NCBI RefSeq assembly: GCF_033473495.1 | Contig: NC_088939.1 | Location: 1,116,001-1,180,000, forward strand | Length of the DNA: 64,000 bases | Origin: Cercospora beticola | Taxonomy: Eukaryota > Ascomycota > Dothideomycetes > Mycosphaerellales > Mycosphaerellaceae | Reading direction: 5' to 3' | Part shown: positions 35,801-45,369 of the stretch, in pieces | How positions within the stretch are numbered: the stretch's first letter is position 1 | How the letters are laid out: each line of letters opens with the position of its first letter | Translations under genes and position numbers: made by a program | The notes under the pieces: generated by a model | What the model was told of the DNA's origin: nothing | What the model saw: only the letters and a program-made list of their open reading frames with translations | The model's database searches: none

Positions 35801-37559
35801 TCCGACCGTGGCGCCGGTAGCACCTCCGTTCAGAAACCACGGACCCGGGTTTGGACTTCGACGCGAGATGCAGGAACGAAACGTCCTATCGGACGTAGTC
35901 AAAATTCAGGAATTCCATGACTCGAGCTGTGCGTAAACGATACAGGCGGTCTCTCGAGCTTGAGCTGAGCACAAGCGATTGCGGCTCAGAAGGTCACACC
36001 TGGCAAGAGGCGAGGCATTCCGTTCAGAACTTTAGGAGGCGGTGTGGCAGAAAGGCTTGTGGCAGCACCGCCGACCGGTTTCAGCAGAGGCCCGTACGCT
36101 TGGACTGGCCAGATGTTGAACTGATTCACAATGTCACGAGGACGCTTCCCAATTTCGCGGTATGTGTAGCGAACATCTTTCCGGCTCCTGAGCTGGGTCA
36201 GGTGAGGTGCTGGTGCCATTATTGAAGATTCGGGTCTCCAGGTGGCAGGTGCCAATATTGCGAGACCACGGTGCATGGACCGTCTGTCGGCATACCGACG
36301 AGCAGCCGGAAGACAGATTGAGATCACGCGGATACGACAGCGAACAGCAACGACAATTGGCACCGATACTTGGCAGCATTTGATGCCATACGTATACCTT
36401 TTTGGGGCATTGCCTCCCCCAATCGTAAGCAGTAAAAATACCACATCTATGCAATCTGGCTGACATCATATCCTGGGTCTTGTTGAAGGTATAAGAGATG
36501 GGTGATGTGCAATGTGTCTATCAAAAGCCCATGGAAACGAGGTCAGAAGACATGTGACAAGTGCAATCTGGGGGCGTGCATCGTACCACCGGCACAGATT
36601 CTGCGAAGAGAAAAGAATTCCCATGATCGAATTATGAGTCGCTGTGAAGATGGTCGACCAGCATAGGCAGTCTGGGGAAGACTAGTGGTCCGCGCATGGG
36701 TCTGGACTTGGTTGTTTTCAGGGCTGGCCCGCTGGATGGAGGAAGACCCATTGATGAATGATCTTGGGATTGGGATGGCGCTGGGCAGATTCGCATGTCA
36801 CAAGGTCAGCATCAGCATCCCACAGTGAACCCATTTGGTGTGTCAAGGTTATGCAAAACGAGGCACGACATTGTCCCTGACAGCGCTTTGCGCGCGCCAA
36901 CGTCTCCACGTGCCATTGTCCATTTGCGGCGGCAGGCTCCGCGAGGGACCTGGCGTGGGACTAGTCGCAGACCCTTTTCATCTGACGCAACAGCTCCAGG
37001 GACCTTCTGCCACGCACAATGTGGGATGTTCTTGGGCAGCATTCTAGTCTCGCGCGCAGTGGGTGAATATATATGCAGCATCGTGTGCCGTGTGCCTCTG
37101 CGTACGTAGTCTTCCTCGCAGCAATGACCAGAACTCGTGCCTCAATGCCGCTCGAGATGTCCGAGTTGTGTGCGGGTCGCTTGCTACGGACCGTGAGCCA
37201 AAAAAGTAAGGGCCAATGAGTTCCCGCCGCCGGCTCACATGGTCTCGATGAGCCCCTACAGAATTCCTTGCGAACACTTTGCGCCGACTGACCCAGCACA
37301 CGCCCGGCGGTGACGATAGCAGCGCTGGCAGAATGCTCCGCCCCGGTCCACCCTGAGGTCACTCGCCTCAGACAAAGCGAGCTCTTCCCGCTGCCTTCCA
37401 CTGACTCGAGGCCGCAAAGCTACTGCGAGGTCTAACAGCTCGTGCATTTGCTGTCCGCAGGAGCTCTTTCCGCTTGTTATCTCCACCGACACTGGTCCCT
37501 CTGCCTGCCGCCGACGCAGACCGGAGGCGCTTCTCAGCCTGCCAGGTCGCGGCATAACG
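32870..37559. other. 4.7-kb gene-poor region
   Basis: No convincing gene on either strand. The longest frame (33978-34688, plus) has no recognisable domain and unlikely composition. The stretch at 34.6-34.7 kb is rich in alternating CA/CG steps with an 8-bp inverted repeat. Base composition is not strongly AT-biased, so there is no obvious sign of RIP-degraded transposons. The right end should contain the promoter of the SPX-GDPD gene. Confidence 0.4.
34678..34697. repeat. 8-bp inverted repeat around TGAT
   Basis: CGTGCGTG, then TGAT, then CACGCACG. The arms are exact reverse complements and sit in a CG/CA-alternating stretch. The function is unknown. Confidence 0.55.
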
Positions 37560-40500
37560 ATGAAGTTTGGCCAGCAGCTGCCGCGCCAGCAGGTCCCAGA
37601 ATGGGCGTCCGCGTACATCGACTACAAGGCGCTGAAGAAGCTGATCAAGGCTGCCAAGGCGAGCGAGGGCACCAACGGGGAGCCGGATCTGGCTGGTATA
37701 CGGTGAGAGTGCTCGTGGCCGCCGACAGATAACCTAACCGTGTGGCAGAGTTCTTCTTCACGCTTGATCGCCAGTTGGAGGACATTGACACTTTCTACAA
37801 TCGCAAATATGCCGAGATCTCCCGACGCCTCCGCCTCCTGTACGACCGCTATGGCATGGCTTCGAAGCTCAAGGACGGCATGGAAAAGGAGGACATTCAG
37901 GACCTGACGAGTACATTACTGGAGCTCCGCGCCCAGGGTCGCAATCTGCGATGGTACGGGAATATCAACAGGACAGCGTTCGTGAAGATCACAAAGAAGC
38001 TGGACAAGAAGATTGAGTCTTCGAGACATCAGTCGCGATATCTGTCCACAAAGGTCGACCCAAAGGCTTTTGCGACGAACAATAAGCTGGAGATGGACTT
38101 GCGCAGCATCAATGACTGGTTGCTGCAATTGACCACAATCAAGGTGGTTGATGACGATGGCTCCGTCGCCTCGGGCAGCTCAGGATCAATCCATCGCATG
38201 GGCTCAAGAGCGTCGCTGAAGATCTCGTCGGCCGCTCTTGATGCGATGGAGAGTGCCATCTCGCAGGATAACACTACTGAGCTATTCGGCTTGATCGCTA
38301 CGCATCTCCCCAATGTGGCGAACGATATGCTGAAAGGTTTGTACCTCGACTTGTTGCAGAGAGCGATCTCGCATAAGTCTTTCCAGTGCATCAAGTCAAT
38401 TTTGAGTAAAGTACCTACTATCGACGCCGACGATGATATGAACAAGCGCAATTGCCTGCACCGTATCGTGATTACAACAGGACGCACGCGAATTTCCCAA
38501 GTATCAGGAGGCTTCCAAGCGATTGTTAAGAACTCAAACTTCATCAATCCAGCAGAGCCGCCCACGCGTCTGCCGGGTCAGTTCAAGGTCGCAGAGCGAG
38601 ATCCCGACCAGGAGCCTTTCAAGGACGACACAGCGGAGCGCCTTTTAGGCTTCATACTCGATCATCTGAGCCAGAAACAAAGGAAGGCCGTATTGTCCAA
38701 GGATACCTATGGCCGGACGCCGCTCCACTATGCAGCGCAATATGGCCTTGTGTTCGCAACGCAGCTGCTCATGAAGCATCTCCAGGATTGGCACCTCTTC
38801 GAGATTTCCCATGGCATTGACTCGGAAGAGTGGCAGGATGACGAGGGGTATGCGCCTTTGCACCTTGCTGTGATCGGCGGACATTATCGGACGACGAAAG
38901 CCCTCCTCATGGCCGACGATTGGAACGAGCTCACAGATGCGCCGCTGACGAACAAGCATGTTGAGAAGAGCGGTGTCTCACTAGCGTTGGCAACAAAAGC
39001 CAACTACCACAAGATCGTGAAGCTACTGGTCGATGCTGGTGTGGACGTAAATTACCAGAATGAGCAAGGCGACACAGCGCTCCACATCGCTGCTAGGAAC
39101 GGCCATGAGGAGTGCGCAACGGCCTTGCTTACTGCGTCCGTCGGAGAACATCGCACCAAGGTTGAGTTGCCCGACCGAGATTTTGGCTGGACGCCACTCC
39201 ACATTGCGAGTGTGAATGGTCACTTGAGTATTGTGAAGCTTCTTCTAGACCAGGGTGCGGATCCCAACAAGAAAGATTATTCTGGCTGGAGGCCTATCGA
39301 ACATGCTGCTCTGCGAGGACATATTGATATCGCTCGCTACCTGCATCCGCTTTGTCCAACGCCAGCTCTCAACGCCAGCCCGGAGCTGAAGGCTCAAATC
39401 TCGGGATCTCCGCCGAAAGGCGCAACCACATTGGCAGAGCGACGCTCTAATGGAGTGCCCAAGGAAGATGCGAAGGCTCGGATTCCCGAGCCTGTCAAAT
39501 CTTTCGGACATAGATACCTCACTGACGAGTCCATGATTCTTGTCAGTCTGGGAACGCTCGATGAGAAAAAGGATTTGAAGCCAATCAGCCTTGAGGACAT
39601 TGCGATTGCGGATGCACACGCTACTCAACTGGACACTGCTTTGACTCTGGTGGTTACAGCTCAGGGCGCGACAGGTGAGCCAACGCTCATCGATCTTCCC
39701 ATCCAGGAGGAAATCAGTACTACGCCAATAGTTTTCAAGGCCAAGGATCCCTCGAAGGTGAAACTCTTCTTCGATCTTGTGCCTACATATGCAGGCACCA
39801 CCGAGAAACGAATCGCGCGCGCCGCAGCTCTTCTTTCAAGCATCAAGCCTGGCGTGGGCTCCAAGCGTGTCACGCTACAGACGGATCTGAGTGTCCCTTT
39901 GCTGGCAGGACAAGATTTTGATGTCATTGGTTCGGTCAACTTCAACTTCCTCATCATATCGCCATTCCAGCATCCGAACCTCAACATCAGTGAAGAGAAG
40001 ACATACTGGACCAAGTCGTCTACAATGGTCATCGGTCACCGTGGCCTTGGAAAAAACGTGTCCGCCAAGACATCTTTGCAACTGGGGGAGAACACGATTC
40101 AATCATTCATTACGGCAGCCAATTTGGGCGCATCGTATGTTGAGTTCGATGTCCAAATGACTAAAGATCACGTTCCGGTGATCTACCACGACTTCATTGT
40201 TAGCGAGACTGGCGCTGATGTACCTGTTCATACCTTGACTTTGGAACAGTTCCTTGCATTGAGCGATACGCCAAAGCCATCACGGCCTGCCTCACCACCA
40301 CAAGTGAACGGGCGACATGAGCGGAACGGGGATGGAGACATTCGGCGCGTGCAACGATCTTACTCGGTTGGAGCGCCGTTCATCGAGGACACCAACGACA
40401 GGTTGAAGCACACGCGCGACTTCAAAATGAAAGGCTTCAAAGGCAATCGTCGTGGCGACGTCATTCAATCACAATTCACAACGCTTGAGGAAATGTTCCG

Positions 40501-41143
40501 GACATTGCCAGAAGACGTCGGCTTCAATATCGAAATGAAGTATCCGATGCTGTTCGAATCAGTGGAGGAAGAGATGGACACCTATGCTGTCGAGCTCAAT
40601 TTGTTCGTTGACACAGTGTTGAAGATGGTCTACGACCGACGCAAGAAGCGCAATATCGTCTTCAGTTCATTCCATCCGGATATCTGCTTGCTTTTGACAT
40701 TCAAGCAACCTTCGATACCGGTGCTTTTCCTTACCGATGCCGGAGTCTCACCTGTTGGCGACATCAGAGCATCTTCACTACAAGAAGCTATCCGCTTCGC
40801 TTCCCGCTGGAATCTCCTCGGCATTGTCAGCGCAGCGGACCCCTTCGTGCTCTGTCCCAGCCTCATCAACGTCGTACAATCTTCAGGCCTTGTCTGCGTC
40901 AGCTATGGTACTGCGAACAACGATCCAATACACAGCAACCTCCAAGCAGAGTGGGGCATCGACGCCGTCATCGTGGACAGCGTAGCCCGTGTGCGAAAGG
41001 GCTTGACGGAGAAAGTCACAAATGGCGCTGAAATTGCATCGAAAAAAGCACAAGTCAACGGCGTCAGTGAATTGACAAATGGTCTTCAAAATGGTCTCAC
41101 CGTTGCTGCGGATCACGAACCGAGACCGAATTCTACGCATTAG
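37560..41143 (+). CDS. GDE1: SPX-ankyrin-GDPD glycerophosphocholine phosphodiesterase (Gde1-type)
   Basis: Two exons (37560-37695 and 37749-41143; 53-bp intron with CTAAC branch) give 1,176 aa, close to yeast Gde1. The join reads DLAEFFFTLDRQLED, which is the family sequence. An alternative donor 8 nt downstream breaks the frame. Order: SPX domain (start MKFGQQLPRQQVPEW, lysine-rich YKALKKLIKAAK and KKLDKKIE helices, which in SPX domains bind inositol pyrophosphates); ankyrin repeats (~320-560, for example TALHIAARNGHEECA); and a GDPD catalytic domain with H809 in GHRGLGKN, ENTIQSF, VEFDVQMTKD and an EMKYP segment. It hydrolyses glycerophosphocholine to choline and glycerol-3-phosphate in the cytosol and is usually induced by phosphate starvation. 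Pho81 has the same architecture, but the intact GDPD motifs favour Gde1. Confidence 0.92.
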
Positions 41144-41978
41144 AAGTGCTGTGATCGGAGAGGAAGAGATATGAAAAGGTGGTCTTTGCTCAATGGAGCT
41201 TTTGTACGAGTGTGAGAAAGAGAAGAAGAAGAACAGGACTTCAGTTATTCGTTTGGAAGAAAAGATACGCTCAGTGAGTTGCTGCAGGACCAGACAGGAA
41301 TGTGGCGCGCACGATTCAACATGCGCCCAGTCATGTTTGATTTTTCCTCCTTGTCGGAAAATCGCACTGAAGTGCTCGGTACGGTTTTTGTTCGGGGTGG
41401 GAAAGGGACTTGTACTTCGGGTTGGCGTTGGTGCGGAGATGATTGCTATGTCCTGATGTTGTATTCCTTCGAGATGTCTGGAGCTGGAGGTGCTCGCGAT
41501 TCTCCCGAATGGGAGCCGCTTGAGCTTCGAATCGAAACCGATGTATGTTGTGTCGTGGCCTATTGGATGAGCTTAATGATGAACGTAGAGTGAAACAAGA
41601 GATGAAGAGATAGAAGAATAGAGATGTGTTCGTGTTCTCGGTTGAGTCGTTCATTGATGGGCATGAAGTTCTTCTCTTTTGAAACCAAGGGTTTACGCCG
41701 TGCCTTATTTAGTGATGACGGACTTGGCTTCTACGCGCGAAGGACCTGTTTGATTGAGGAAACTGCGAGCCGTACGACGTGGAACAGCGCTGGCGGTGCT
41801 GGAGACCGCGACCTGATTTATCATTTACAACTATGCCACCTTCTGGCTCAGCAATATCAATACAAGCGGGTATCTCTATGCTGCACAAAATTCTACAAAG
41901 ATCGAGGATCATCACAGCGAATGCCAAAGCAGAAGCGAGGGCGGCGTTGCCCGCACAGGACAGAGGTCAACATAGAAC
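41144..41978. other. convergent intergenic region
   Basis: About 0.8 kb between the 3' ends of the SPX-GDPD and AT-hook genes. Purine-rich just after the GDPD stop (41.2 kb). No gene seen. Confidence 0.45.
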
Positions 41979-44852
41979 TCACTCCTCCACAGCATTCCAT
42001 TTCTTCTCAAGCTCGGCAACGCTCGTCACGGTCGTCACGCGAGTGGCATCCTCTTTGCGAGCCTTTGCTTCAGGCCGAATGATCTTGAGCAGCGGCTGCA
42101 CTCGTTGTCGACGGCCTAGGCCTACGCGATGTATAACTTTTGCGTTCTTCTTGATTGGCGAGTGGCTGTTCGGACTGGGCTTCACATCTGGTGCTGGTGT
42201 CGTGTGCCTAGCTGCGGTCACTGTAGCAGGTTTCTCGACCGAAGGTGCTGGGGTTGGTTCTTTGCTTCCAAGACCAGCTCTTCTGGCAGCGGCATTGGCG
42301 TTGGCATCTTTTGGTTTGAGAGCCGCGCTCGGTGTAGCCTTCGCTGAAGTGAATTGCTCCTGTTCCTTCGAGGCCACGACCCCATTTGAATTCGCCTTCG
42401 CAGGTCGACCAGGCCCCTTCTTCTTTGGCTGTGCGTCCGAGTGTCCAGTCTCATCGTCCAACACGGACTCTGCATCGGAGTCTTCCAGGATCGTCTTTTT
42501 GGTTCGACCTCGGCCGTTCTTTTTGGCCACTTGGGAAATTGTGTCCACCTCTTGTTGTGCTTCCAGGTCATCCTCGGTATCCTCCAGGGCCACGGCGGAG
42601 GATTTTCGTTTTGTGGACTTTTTGCGATGTGAGATAGTGTCATGGTCCTCCGCATCCGCTTCGCTTAGTTGTGGAGGGGAGACTCGCTTCTCTGCTTTCT
42701 CACCCAATTGCTGGTGTTGAACGACAAGCTCCTCGTCCTCGACATCTACGAGCGCCCTCCTGGATGCGTCAGCCTTGGCGGCTGTCTCAGCTTTTGAGGG
42801 CCGTCCTCGCTTCTTGGGTGCTGGCTTCTTAGCCGGCGACACCTTCGCAAGCTCGTCCTCTTCCTCCTCGTCATTCTGCACGATCGTGCGTCGTTTTCGC
42901 TTGTTCGACTGACTGGACTTGGGTACATCCTTGACAGTCGCCAATCTCTCCGCCTGCTGCTGGCTCAGGGTGGGAGAACGCGAGGCCGCGTGATCCTCAA
43001 AGATAGTCGTCTGACTTCTACGTGGCGCCTTCCTTGACGCCGATGCGGGAAGCGACGGAGGGAGCATTTTGGTCGGTGATGTCACAGCGGGTTGCTGCGT
43101 AGTTGATGTTGTTTTCGAAGCGCTCGGCCGTTCTTTGAGGCTTACTGGTGGGCTGAGCGGCGATGCCATAGGTCTTGGTGGATCGTGTCGCGCTTCGCGC
43201 CGTGGCGTGGTCGGTGTGGGCTGAGCAGATTCTTTCCCCTTTCTTGTGGGCGACGCCTTACTAGCTGCTACCTGGTCCATATCGCGCAGACTATTTGCGA
43301 TGGCCAGGTTCAGCTCTGCGTCTTCGTCGCGCCTACTATGCCTTGTGGTCTTGGATACCTCAGCAGACGATCGATGCTCATTGTCCGATTGCTGCCTGTG
43401 GGTCTTCGACGTTGCCTTCGTGAGCGGTGCTTGCGACTTGTGGTTCGAGTCATCTATATGTTCATCATTGAGGGTCTTGCGTCGTCTCTTGACTGCCTTT
43501 TCGGGAACGATCGAGTAGTCAATGGGCTCCTCCATGGCAGTAGCCCTCCGCCGGCTCGGCCTCGGCTTGTAAAGTTCTTTGGGAAGCCCAATAGCACGAT
43601 CATCGGAATTCATTGCTTCGGAATCAGGCTTGTGGCCATCCGCGCCTTGCTCATCTAATGATTTGCGCTTTCGACCCCTTGGCGGTTTTGACACATCATT
43701 GTTTGCCTCAGATACTGAGATTTCGGCAGGTGGTATGATGACCATTGGACTCGACTTAGGCGGTGGTCTGGGCTTGTGAGACCCAAGCTGCTCTTTTGCG
43801 GACGCGTCCACTCCTCTCTTTTGATCATTTCCTGCGGAAACGGAGTTCGAGATTGGTTGTTGTCCGACTGTTTTCGGATCTCGAGCAACGTCGATGTCTT
43901 CTTGATCGGGACAAGCCTCGGTCTCCGCGAATGGTTTGATGCGGGAGAGCTTCTTGAGCTCCTCCAGATGTGAGTTTTGACAAGTATCAGCAGCGTCATG
44001 GCTGTCTACCGGCGCGGACGTGACACTTCGCGGTAAAGCGTTGTCTGAGTTCAGCTTGGGCGTTTGTGTCTGATTCTCAGATGCGGACCATGCTGCAAAG
44101 GGGCTCGACTGCTGTGCATGTGACTCATTCGACAGCTTTTGAATTGGAGCATCAGGCATGACCGGAGGATCTCGCGCGAGCTCGATCATTCGCCGTGTGG
44201 AAGACTCGTTGTCAGGAATTGTGCTTCCCGTATCGGGAAAGAGAGTTCTTGGGTCATGGTGCTGGAAGTCCTGCAACAGCGTGCCGCCCGGGAGCCCGTC
44301 TGTAGGTTTAGCAGAATCAGAGGGCTGCAAGAAAGCAGCAGATAGCGATTCCTGAGATGCTCGCTCATTGTTGCAATACGCTTGAAAGGCCTCGTCAGGG
44401 CTCGGATGCGACGAACGCTGGCTTTTGTTGCTACTCTTGCCGTATGTCGTCGGCGTTCGCTTCACTGTTGTAGATGGCCTGGCCGCAGTGACTCCGTCGA
44501 CATTAGTGTGCCGTCTGCTCAGCTTCTGCTTGGCAGAAGATGCCGGAACTTCCTTCATCTTGGAGTTGTCGGTAGCAGAGCTGAAGAAGCCTCGCGTGGT
44601 ATCTGCGATCTGTCGATTTATCTCGCCTGTCGCTGTCAGCGTTGTGCAGATCGCAAAATCGTAGTTCCATTTACCAGTGGACAAGCTGCTGCCATCAGCT
44701 TCACCGGGTTCCTGTGAACCGGATAATATCTGATTCGCGAGGGCCACCGCCTGGCCGAAACTTCGATTGCTGCCGTGACTCCGTTGACTGGGCTCGTCGT
44801 CTTCCACCAAAATCTCCTCCTCGTCTTCGGAATCGCAAATTGCTGGAGGCAT
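41979..44852 (-). CDS. large disordered AT-hook nuclear protein
   Basis: A single exon of 957 aa that starts MPPAICDSEDEEEILVEDDE. Most of it is disordered, rich in Ser, Pro, Lys and Glu, with many SP/TP sites. Three AT-hook-like cores lie in the C-terminal third: KKRGRPSKAE, KKNGRGRTKK and a GPGRPAK form, each next to acidic or basic stretches. Several KRRRK/KRKRR patches are likely nuclear signals. The most conserved-looking part is the C-terminus, with a RVGLGRRQRVQPLLK block and a final EKKWNAVEE helix. Proteins of this kind are usually named AT-DNA-binding proteins in fungal annotations. Minor-groove binding to AT-rich DNA is expected from the hooks. The cellular role is not known to me. 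Confidence 0.8.
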   Translation of the reverse strand: MPPAICDSEDEEEILVEDDEPSQRSHGSNRSFGQAVALANQILSGSQEPGEADGSSLSTGKWNYDFAICTTLTATGEINRQIADTTRGFFSSATDNSKMKEVPASSAKQKLSRRHTNVDGVTAARPSTTVKRTPTTYGKSSNKSQRSSHPSPDEAFQAYCNNERASQESLSAAFLQPSDSAKPTDGLPGGTLLQDFQHHDPRTLFPDTGSTIPDNESSTRRMIELARDPPVMPDAPIQKLSNESHAQQSSPFAAWSASENQTQTPKLNSDNALPRSVTSAPVDSHDAADTCQNSHLEELKKLSRIKPFAETEACPDQEDIDVARDPKTVGQQPISNSVSAGNDQKRGVDASAKEQLGSHKPRPPPKSSPMVIIPPAEISVSEANNDVSKPPRGRKRKSLDEQGADGHKPDSEAMNSDDRAIGLPKELYKPRPSRRRATAMEEPIDYSIVPEKAVKRRRKTLNDEHIDDSNHKSQAPLTKATSKTHRQQSDNEHRSSAEVSKTTRHSRRDEDAELNLAIANSLRDMDQVAASKASPTRKGKESAQPTPTTPRREARHDPPRPMASPLSPPVSLKERPSASKTTSTTQQPAVTSPTKMLPPSLPASASRKAPRRSQTTIFEDHAASRSPTLSQQQAERLATVKDVPKSSQSNKRKRRTIVQNDEEEEDELAKVSPAKKPAPKKRGRPSKAETAAKADASRRALVDVEDEELVVQHQQLGEKAEKRVSPPQLSEADAEDHDTISHRKKSTKRKSSAVALEDTEDDLEAQQEVDTISQVAKKNGRGRTKKTILEDSDAESVLDDETGHSDAQPKKKGPGRPAKANSNGVVASKEQEQFTSAKATPSAALKPKDANANAAARRAGLGSKEPTPAPSVEKPATVTAARHTTPAPDVKPSPNSHSPIKKNAKVIHRVGLGRRQRVQPLLKIIRPEAKARKEDATRVTTVTSVAELEKKWNAVEE

Positions 44853-45001
44853 GTTCTATGACATCGCACTTGCCACCGACGCGACTGGGACGCGACTTGA
44901 TGCCTGATTTCCAGCTGGCCTTATGGAGCAGGGTCGATCCGGTACAGACGCGTCGCAATTACGACACGATTGTAGAAAAACCGTCGAGGTCAGCGAGCCA
45001 G

Positions 45002-45009
45002 TATAAAAA
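45002..45009 (+). promoter_or_regulatory. TATA-like element before the small candidate gene
   Basis: TATAAAAA sits 83 bp before the ATG at 45085 and on the same strand. A TATA box here fits a plus-strand transcript divergent from the AT-hook gene. Confidence 0.35.
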
Positions 45010-45084
45010 GTGCTCGTAGCGTCGTGTATCGTTGTTGTCGGCGGATCTGTCAACACCTGATGTCGCGTCTGCCCCGCGAGACGC

Positions 45085-45369
45085 ATGTCTTGGCAGACGC
45101 GCCTTCCACAAGCTCTCCCAGCCATTGGCAGCAACCTTCCCTCGTCCACCGACATCCTCGCCGAACTCGACCACAGCTTCCTCGCGAGAACACAACCTGA
45201 CCCCACGACTCGAATCACAATCGCTCGAATCCACCACCAAACCTTTGCGTATCTGGTCCACCGAAGCTCGTTTCCGCCCTCGCGCATGCATCGCGTCCAC
45301 TTCTCCAAACACACCAACAGCACATACCCTCCCCACAGTCACCTCGTGTCTCATCGTCTGAATCTTTGA
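45085..45369 (+). CDS. possible small protein, divergent from the AT-hook gene
   Basis: A 94-codon frame starting MSWQTRLPQALPAIGSNLP. The first ~65 codons use C-ending and CGA codons like the clear genes around it (for example ATC-CTC-GCC-GAA-CTC-GAC). They read as a plausible helix-forming sequence (DILAELDHSFLAR, TIARIHHQTFAYLVHR). A TATA-like site is 83 bp upstream. No family is recognised. An overlapping frame (45032-45361) is Ser/Thr/Pro-rich and looks like a shadow. It could be a small gene, the first exon of a longer one, or chance. Confidence 0.35.
   Translation: MSWQTRLPQALPAIGSNLPSSTDILAELDHSFLARTQPDPTTRITIARIHHQTFAYLVHRSSFPPSRMHRVHFSKHTNSTYPPHSHLVSHRLNL

Noticed and set aside
37696..37706. 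Alternative splice donor (GTGAGA) 8 nt after the chosen one in the SPX-GDPD gene
   Set aside because: It is closer to consensus, but using it shifts the frame and destroys the LAEFFF join found in the family.
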